IMG/VR virus record: IMGVR_UViG_3300045257_000227
Span: 1 to 54,219 of that record
Direction: 5' to 3' (one strand)
Source of the DNA: a virus
DNA length: 54,219 bases
Under the pieces are notes generated by a model. It searched no databases, was not told where the DNA came from, and saw nothing but the letters and a program-made list of their open reading frames with translations. Each line of letters starts with the position of its first letter. Positions within the stretch are counted from its first letter, which is position 1. Position numbers and translations under genes: made by a program. Shown in pieces: positions 49,411-54,219 of this stretch.

Positions 49411-50106
49411 TCATTTTTTCTTCTCCACCTGCTCAAAACGCTCGCGCAAACTGGTGAGCAAAATGGCGTTCGGGTCTTTGTGGAGCATCACCGCCGTTTC
49501 CGCAACCTTAACATCTTCGCCCGAATATACAACCTCCTGCACGAGCCGCGTCTTGGTGGACTTCGGGATTATGACGCTTCCCGCGGCGCGATTGAACTGC
49601 TCATGCCCGTTGAGAAACGGCGCAAGGTCGTTGATGGCGTCCGCCGGGTAAACGGCAATCCGCGCCAGAAACAAGTCTTTCGACATGAGCCAGGAGCCGG
49701 AATAACGCTTCGGCTGGTCGTAATGCGCGGAAGCAATCGTTTCCAGCCAGCCGGGTTTCAACGGCACGGCGTCCGGTTCCAGCCAGAGCCACGGCACGCG
49801 GTAGGTCTTGGCGACGTGTTCGGCTGCCGTCTTGAACTGGGTGTTGACGCGCAGGTTCTTGCTGAAATCGGCCACGGGCGGCGCTTTTATGATTTCCACA
49901 TGGTCAAAGGCGACTTCGGCGGCGAGCTTCACGCGCGCCTCCATCTCGGCGTGAACGTCGGCGGCGACAACGAGCAAGGCATGGCCCTTGGACACGCGGC
50001 TGTTTTGGAGAAAGATGAAGTCGCACAGGTGTTCGGCGAGAATGCCGTCATTCGCGCAGAAGGAGAGGACACTCAGCATGAGGTTAGGGATGTTTTTGGG
50101 TTTCAT
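49411..50106 (-). CDS. glycosyltransferase-like protein
   Basis: This protein is about 231 aa (start MKPKNIPNLMLSVLSFCAND; ATG 50079 is the alternative). WLWLEPDAVPLKPGWLETIA (about residues 110-130) carries a metal-binding acidic motif in the style of GT-A enzymes, followed by YSGSWLMSKDLFLARI and PFLNGHEQFNRAAGS. It resembles a phage glycosyltransferase family. It converges with the HNH gene and overlaps the zinc-protein gene upstream. Confidence 0.65.
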   Translation of the reverse strand: MKPKNIPNLMLSVLSFCANDGILAEHLCDFIFLQNSRVSKGHALLVVAADVHAEMEARVKLAAEVAFDHVEIIKAPPVADFSKNLRVNTQFKTAAEHVAKTYRVPWLWLEPDAVPLKPGWLETIASAHYDQPKRYSGSWLMSKDLFLARIAVYPADAINDLAPFLNGHEQFNRAAGSVIIPKSTKTRLVQEVVYSGEDVKVAETAVMLHKDPNAILLTSLRERFEQVEKKK

Positions 50107-50470
50107 TGAATTCTTTTCGCATCCAGCAGTTGTCATCATATTTGGTGAGTTCATCGGTCGTCAGCCCCAGTCTGGTGATTGGAATGTGAATCTTCAAGCG
50201 CAGAACGCACCCGCACCCCGTACAATGGTGCAACAGCTTTTCGCCCAAGACGCGCAGTTCCAGTTTGTTCTTTAACTCGACCTGTTTTTGGATGGCGTCG
50301 GCAATCGCTCCCGTCGCCGGACTGCCCAGTTGGTTCATCGGGCAACGGATGCACACGTTTGCGCGCTTTTGGGCATCAAGCAACGGGATGGTCTGCGCGC
50401 CGGAGCCTAGCCACGCCGTTAGGGTGGACATTCCATCCTTTATTTGCTTTGCGCGGTCAATTAGGTTCAT
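50084..50470 (-). CDS. zinc-binding phage protein, 128 aa
   Basis: Two Cys clusters are clear: ANVCIRCPMN (about 38-47) and HHCTGCGCVLRLKIHIPI (about 81-98). The remainder is helical. This Cys pattern recurs in small phage proteins of unknown role. It is coupled by ATGA to the next zinc protein. Confidence 0.7.
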   Translation of the reverse strand: MNLIDRAKQIKDGMSTLTAWLGSGAQTIPLLDAQKRANVCIRCPMNQLGSPATGAIADAIQKQVELKNKLELRVLGEKLLHHCTGCGCVLRLKIHIPITRLGLTTDELTKYDDNCWMRKEFNETQKHP

Positions 50471-50874
50471 GCAGAAAAGTCCTTTTTACAGCTTTGACAT
50501 GACCACGAGTTGATTTTAGCCCCGCCGCATGTCTGACAGTAAACCGGGATTAACGCCGTCCCGCACTCCGGGCATTTGCGCTCCGGCTGCGCCACGGCAG
50601 GCGCGGGCGCGGCTGGCGTGCTGTCCATGCAATACTCCGGGTTGAAACCGATACGCCGGCAGTTGAACTCCACCAGTTGTTGAACGACAAAGGCGTGGTT
50701 CGTCCATTCCGGTTCCGGGTAGATGCTCGGATTAGCGCGGCGGAAGGTGATTACCTGTTGCGCCCGTTCGTCGAGAAACGTATGCCCGTCATTCCACGTC
50801 GCGGCAGGCGTGCGCGGGTCGTCGTAGATAATCCCGCCCGGCATAAGCCCGGTGTTGTTGCGAATGGTCATCAT
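50467..50874 (-). CDS. zinc-ribbon protein, 135 aa
   Basis: The N-terminal two-thirds is mixed (WNDGHTFLDERAQQVITFRR, then FNPEYCMD). The C-terminal 40 residues form a zinc ribbon with CPECGTALIPVYCQTCGG and CQSCKKDF. A Pro/Ala linker joins them. It lies between the ATP-grasp enzyme and another zinc protein, all coupled by ATGA. Confidence 0.7.
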   Translation of the reverse strand: MMTIRNNTGLMPGGIIYDDPRTPAATWNDGHTFLDERAQQVITFRRANPSIYPEPEWTNHAFVVQQLVEFNCRRIGFNPEYCMDSTPAAPAPAVAQPERKCPECGTALIPVYCQTCGGAKINSWSCQSCKKDFSA

Positions 50875-52103
50875 TGGTCGATCATCTCCTTCACCGCCTC
50901 GTCCAGCGAGTCGGCCTCGGTTTCAATGTCAAACCCCTTCACCTGTTCGGCCATCTCCTTGCACTTGGCAACCGTTTCCTCCGGCGTGTTGCCCAGGGCG
51001 ACGACGCTGCCGACCTGCGACATGTTAGCCAGTTGTGGCACGGCGTAGTCCATGCCGTTGATTCGGCAATGGTTGTAAATCTTCACGAACGGCCTGATTT
51101 CTTCGGGGAACTGCAACGGCTGATATTTGCCCGAGGCGTACCATTCGGACGTGAGGATGATTTGAGCACCATACTTGAACTTGGTCACCGGGTTGACGAG
51201 CTTGCCGTCAGCCCCTTCCCAAAGTATCTCAGCCAAGTTCTCGAACATGGTCGTTTCGACTTCACCAGCCGGGGACGGAAAACGACAGGTCAAATCAATC
51301 AGATACGCCTTTTTGCCTTTCTCGCGGATCTCCGTCGAGAAGAATTGGCGGTATTGGAACTTTTTGATGACTCCGGCCAAGGCGTCATTCACCTTTCGGA
51401 CGTTCTCCGGCAGGTCGTCATAGTCGCAGAGCCGACCAAAGTAAGACCTGTCCTTTTTCTCAATGCCAACAATCGCCTTGTCGGGGAACTGGCCGTCGAT
51501 GCAATAGCCGTCGTACCCGATCTCGGTCGCGTCGGGAATGGACTCCTCGACAATGAATTGAATCACGTCGGCCAACGGGCCGCACTTGTCCGCTATTTCG
51601 CGCAACATGCCTTCGGCCATCTCGATGTTCGGGGAATGCCACGTCTCACCGATGCCCCGGTACATGGAAACTTTGACGAACTGGTCGGGATGCTTTTCCA
51701 GATAGGTGCGGAGTTCGGCAACGCCGGTCACCAGTGCCGCCTTGTTCTGGTCCAGCCCGACATCTGGCAATAGTGCGTGCGTCTGCCAGCGTTTCAATTC
51801 CAGTTCCGCGCCGTTGCCCGCGCCCCACACGCGGAAGCCGCGGCGCCGCAGAAACTCCTGCATGTCACCATGCCAGCAATCAGGAAAGATAATCAGGTCG
51901 TAGTCCTCGATTTTGTCCCAAAGATATTTGACGCGCTCAACGCCTTCGATGCCTTCCCCGATGACGAGCTCGCGCCCGTCGGGAAAACCGGACATCCAAT
52001 CGTAGTAATAGCCGACCTTGCCGAAGTCGCGGGAGAGGCGCTCAGCGAGGGACACGAACAAGCCGTTATCAATTATCAGGCACGATTTGTCGGAAAGGTT
52101 CAC
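50871..52103 (-). CDS. ATP-grasp ligase, PurD-like
   Basis: This is a 410-aa protein. The PurD-style N-domain (IIFPDCWHGDMQEFLRRRGF, VWGAGNGAELELKRWQTHAL) and the ATP-grasp core (VKVSMYRGIGETWHS, FSTEIREKGKKAYLIDLTCR) are recognisable. These enzymes join an acid to an amine using ATP. A purine-synthesis role is unlikely in isolation; modification of a virion, cell-wall or nucleotide component is more likely. It sits in a zinc-protein/glycosyltransferase neighbourhood and starts with an ATGA overlap. Confidence 0.75.
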   Translation of the reverse strand: MNLSDKSCLIIDNGLFVSLAERLSRDFGKVGYYYDWMSGFPDGRELVIGEGIEGVERVKYLWDKIEDYDLIIFPDCWHGDMQEFLRRRGFRVWGAGNGAELELKRWQTHALLPDVGLDQNKAALVTGVAELRTYLEKHPDQFVKVSMYRGIGETWHSPNIEMAEGMLREIADKCGPLADVIQFIVEESIPDATEIGYDGYCIDGQFPDKAIVGIEKKDRSYFGRLCDYDDLPENVRKVNDALAGVIKKFQYRQFFSTEIREKGKKAYLIDLTCRFPSPAGEVETTMFENLAEILWEGADGKLVNPVTKFKYGAQIILTSEWYASGKYQPLQFPEEIRPFVKIYNHCRINGMDYAVPQLANMSQVGSVVALGNTPEETVAKCKEMAEQVKGFDIETEADSLDEAVKEMIDQ

Positions 52104-52540
52104 GGTAATTTGTTGATGGCTTCTTCGTATTCCGTCCAGTCAACGCCCAACTCCGCCGCCATCAGGCGTTCGATGTTCGTCGCAAAGAAATGCTCCTCTC
52201 GGTAAGGAGCTTCCGGCGCATCGCCTGGCTCGCTGGTGTCCCCGTCCGGTCGGGTCTTCTCGTAGGCTTTGTCAAACTCGTCAACCATGCGGGTAGTGAT
52301 GCCGCGCTGCTCGCAAAGCGTCACTTCAATGAGTTCGTGGAGGGCGACGAGTAATGCAAAATTGTAGCCTATTTCGTGGCTGACGTTGATACGCAAGGTT
52401 CCACTGGCGTCGCGCCTCCAATCCCCGACAGTGGGGTATGGCTGTTCAGCGTGCGGGATTGTTTCTATGACGATTTTCAATGGTTTTCGGGGGTGGTAGT
52501 TTCTTGTTTTTGCATCGCCTCTGCAACCGCCAAAGGTCAA
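52100..52540 (-). CDS. metallopeptidase-like protein
   Basis: This protein is up to 146 aa. FALLVALHELIEVTLCEQRG has a helical HE-type metal-binding motif, and AAELGVDWTEYEEAI lies near the C-terminus. The pattern resembles a small widespread phage family. The start is uncertain: TTG 52540 is the long form and TTG 52480 (KIVIETIPHAEQPYPTVGDW follows) looks more natural. It is coupled by ATGA to the ATP-grasp gene. Confidence 0.65.
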   Translation of the reverse strand: MTFGGCRGDAKTRNYHPRKPLKIVIETIPHAEQPYPTVGDWRRDASGTLRINVSHEIGYNFALLVALHELIEVTLCEQRGITTRMVDEFDKAYEKTRPDGDTSEPGDAPEAPYREEHFFATNIERLMAAELGVDWTEYEEAINKLP

Positions 52541-52592
52541 TGGCGGCTTGCTTGGCGCTCGGAGTAGCGACGGTTTCTCGAAAGGAGTTCAT
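52446..52592 (-). CDS. possible 48-aa coupled protein after the polyvalent gene
   Basis: An ATGA overlap with the polyvalent stop opens a 48-codon frame: MNSFRETVATPSAKQAAIDL, then a basic region (LQRRCKNKKLPPPK). It overlaps the start of the metallopeptidase-like gene. The overlap style is that used throughout the genome, and the first 25 residues look helical. Its second half looks random. Confidence 0.4.
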   Translation of the reverse strand: MNSFRETVATPSAKQAAIDLWRLQRRCKNKKLPPPKTIENRHRNNPAR

Positions 52593-54219
52593 TCTTGCAT
52601 CACGTTCTTTTTGGGCACGTCGTTACGCAGCCACGGCAGGCCGGTTTCAATGTGTTGCCAAAGTGTCTGCGGTTTGCGCGGCATAGTCTCTCCGCCCTTG
52701 GCCTTGTCCTGGTACGAGGCAAACCATTGGAGAGCTTGCGGGACCGCAATCCCTTTCAACGTCTCACCGAGGAACGCGCTGCGCTCATTCCCGTTGAACA
52801 GCTTCGGCAGTTCACCGAACATCTCGCGCACGAAAGGCACTTCTTCGGCCAACCCCAGTGCACCGGCCATCAGCCCCGCCGGGATGCCCTGTTTCTGTCC
52901 CCGTAATTTGGAGTCGGCCACACGCCGGATGGTCGCCCCGAGTTGCAGGGTTTCCAGCAAGGGATTGTGGAGGAGATAGCTCGGAACTTGCCAGTCGCCG
53001 ATTTTGATACTGCCGATTTTCACGTCTTTGGGGTCACGCTTCTGTCCGGAAACGTAATACCCGCCGATGAAGTTGGGAAGCAAAAATCCGGTGAGCATCA
53101 TGGCCGCGCCCAAGCTGCCCTTTTTGAGATGGCGCATGATCATGTCCGCCTCCTCGGGTTTAAGGGTGTCGATGCCGTTGGAGAGAGCGTGCGCCAGTTT
53201 CGCGCCGCCGGACAGCGAGCCAAAGGCGTAGGTGAACGTCTCGGCGACGAGGTTGGTCGGCACGCGCACGATGGGGAGGACCGTCCGGGCCACGGTGCCC
53301 AGGACTTTACCGCCGACGGACGGCTTTCCAGTTGCCTTGTTTTTGGCCTCGATACCCGCCAGCCACATTTTGTAGGCCGTGACTACCCGGTTGTCTTGCA
53401 GGAAGATTGACCGATTCGCGTCCTTGTACGCCGCTACCGCCGCCTCGGTCTGTACCATCGGGTCGGACGTGTCCACCCCGTCGCGCATCGCCGCAGCAAT
53501 GCGTTTCTCGAAAGAACGCGTGAATTCCGCCCGTTTGGTAGGTGCTTTCAATGCCGCGTGCAACTGGCCGAAAAAGTCAATCACGCTGCGCGGCAGGATC
53601 ATGGACTCCCTGACGTACCCTTCCCGACCGCCGCCGTAGAGAACGTCCAGTTCGGTCTGTCCGGTCATCATGGCGTCCGCCGCGTCCTTCATGCCGGTCG
53701 TGAAAGCCTCGGTGATGGCTTTGGCTTCCGCCTGGGTGTTGAACCCGCCTTCGCGCTTGGCTTTCGACGCCAAGCCGGGGAACGCCTTGGAGAAACCGGC
53801 GCCGATAGCTTCCTCGGCAGGAGTGAACGCCATGCGCTGCACCGCCGCGCTCGTCAGCTTGGCGAGTGTGATGGGCGATGACAGGATGAAGCCCCGGCGC
53901 CACTTGACGAACGTGTCCGCCGCCTTCTCCCACCAAGGCCGGTTTTTCAGCCGGTCTTGCAGCAAACCGCGCTGGTATTTTTGTTTGGCCGTTTCCAACC
54001 GTGTTTTTAACTCCTTGGCTCTAACATCATAGATTAAGGGTTGACGAACAGGGCGCGGACTGAAATCGCCGTCGGCCAGTTTCTTCTCCAACTCGTCGGC
54101 GCGCGTCTGCATCCGCCGTTTCAACTCGTCGAGAGACGATTTTAGCTGTGTTTCCGGGTCGGTGACCGGAATTTGGAACTTGCGCTTGGCCTCGTTCACC
54201 AGGCGGATCAGGCGGGATT
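52589..54219 (-). CDS. giant DarB-like polyvalent protein, C-terminal part
   Basis: This is the continuation of the gene starting at 8912. After the 42-residue tandem repeats, the chain goes through a charged helix (ELEKKLADGDF), then a segment like the C-terminal helical domain of phage polyvalent proteins: FILSSPITLAKLTSAAVQRM, long helices, hydrophobic GAAMMLTGFLLPNFIGGYYV, and a final basic end (NDVPKKNVMQE). About 500 residues lie here. The Met at 54199 is internal and not the start. Hydrophobic stretches could insert in or cross a membrane during ejection. Confidence 0.88.
   Translation of the reverse strand, partial: SRLIRLVNEAKRKFQIPVTDPETQLKSSLDELKRRMQTRADELEKKLADGDFSPRPVRQPLIYDVRAKELKTRLETAKQKYQRGLLQDRLKNRPWWEKAADTFVKWRRGFILSSPITLAKLTSAAVQRMAFTPAEEAIGAGFSKAFPGLASKAKREGGFNTQAEAKAITEAFTTGMKDAADAMMTGQTELDVLYGGGREGYVRESMILPRSVIDFFGQLHAALKAPTKRAEFTRSFEKRIAAAMRDGVDTSDPMVQTEAAVAAYKDANRSIFLQDNRVVTAYKMWLAGIEAKNKATGKPSVGGKVLGTVARTVLPIVRVPTNLVAETFTYAFGSLSGGAKLAHALSNGIDTLKPEEADMIMRHLKKGSLGAAMMLTGFLLPNFIGGYYVSGQKRDPKDVKIGSIKIGDWQVPSYLLHNPLLETLQLGATIRRVADSKLRGQKQGIPAGLMAGALGLAEEVPFVREMFGELPKLFNGNERSAFLGETLKGIAVPQALQWFASYQDKAKGGETMPRKPQTLWQHIETGLPWLRNDVPKKNVMQE
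54093..54219. repeat. terminal overlap identical to bases 1-127
   Basis: The last 127 bases are identical to the first 127. A 127-base end overlap is the classic mark of a circular de Bruijn-graph contig built with k=127. It supports a circular or circularly permuted genome of about 54,092 bp. It is probably an assembly overlap rather than a biological direct terminal repeat. The reading frame of the polyvalent gene continues across the join: 54199 maps to position 107, in frame with the start at 8912. Confidence 0.9.

Noticed and set aside
48848-49414. 188-codon minus-strand frame opposite the HNH gene
   Set aside because: The plus strand carries a full HNH motif and its C-terminal domain in one frame; the minus frame is its shadow.
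1-54219. CRISPR array, tRNA, rRNA or integrase/attachment site
   Set aside because: No spaced direct repeats of CRISPR type, no tRNA-like cloverleaf or recombinase motif was found by reading; a dedicated tRNA scan could still find a divergent one.
54093-54219. Biological direct terminal repeat
   Set aside because: A length of 127 bases and its coincidence with a coding tandem repeat fit an assembler overlap better than a packaging repeat.

Overview
The window is an essentially complete genome of a tailed, double-stranded DNA bacteriophage. The first and last 127 bases are identical, so the contig closes into a circle of about 54.09 kb. Large terminase, portal, scaffold-like and major capsid proteins are present, with a probable short-tail apparatus (connector- and nozzle-like proteins). 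No tape measure, tail tube or sheath protein was recognised, which suggests a podovirus. No integrase, DNA polymerase, tRNA or rRNA was recognised. Several exported or virion proteins carry sequence styles typical of Verrucomicrobiota (a 'STDLVNW...FYRV' type C-terminus, a Sec-signal fibre with YadA-like head repeats), so a verrucomicrobial host is my best inference.

Layout. (1) A minus-strand block runs from 16395 down to 1 and, across the contig junction, from 54092 down to 37483. It starts with a collagen-like fibre protein, a 1118-aa nozzle-like protein, a connector candidate, two Gln-rich proteins, a 54-aa membrane protein and a 309-aa internal-repeat protein. It then enters a giant polyvalent protein (about 3471 aa, 8912 to 1 joined to 54092 to 52589) with a DNA methyltransferase-like domain followed by a Strawberry-notch-type helicase, as in P1 DarB. 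After the junction come a metallopeptidase-like protein, an ATP-grasp enzyme, zinc-binding proteins, a glycosyltransferase, the portal, scaffold, HAD phosphatase, GroES-like protein, RusA resolvase and a glycosyltransferase island. (2) A plus-strand terminase large subunit (16447-18231) faces a small minus-strand cluster (18293-20496) that ends in a UUCG-loop terminator. (3) A plus-strand early operon (20582-28272) encodes a RepA/DnaB-like helicase, an iteron-like array, an XRE regulator, an ERF annealing protein, a RecE-like nuclease and DUF1643, mostly joined by ATGA start/stop overlaps. (4) A minus-strand capsid/fibre/lysis block (35944 to 28269) encodes the major capsid protein, a Cys-rich paralogue family, a secreted fibre, lipoproteins, a holin candidate and DUF1353. 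(5) A short plus-strand cassette (36184-37486) encodes an XRE protein, small membrane and zinc proteins and a secreted protein.

How it fits together. Early genes give helicase-driven replication plus a two-component recombination system (ERF plus RecE-like nuclease), with RusA to resolve branches. Late genes build the capsid and short tail. The giant DarB-like protein is probably packaged and ejected to protect incoming DNA. The glycosyltransferases and ATP-grasp enzyme point to a surface or virion modification pathway. The most notable features are the giant polyvalent gene, a 137-aa gene overprinted in another frame inside its Pro/Gly-rich linker, a 126-bp in-frame tandem repeat at the contig junction, a tandem family of 'CLSEKQ' proteins beside the capsid gene, and a parS-like inverted repeat upstream of the capsid gene.
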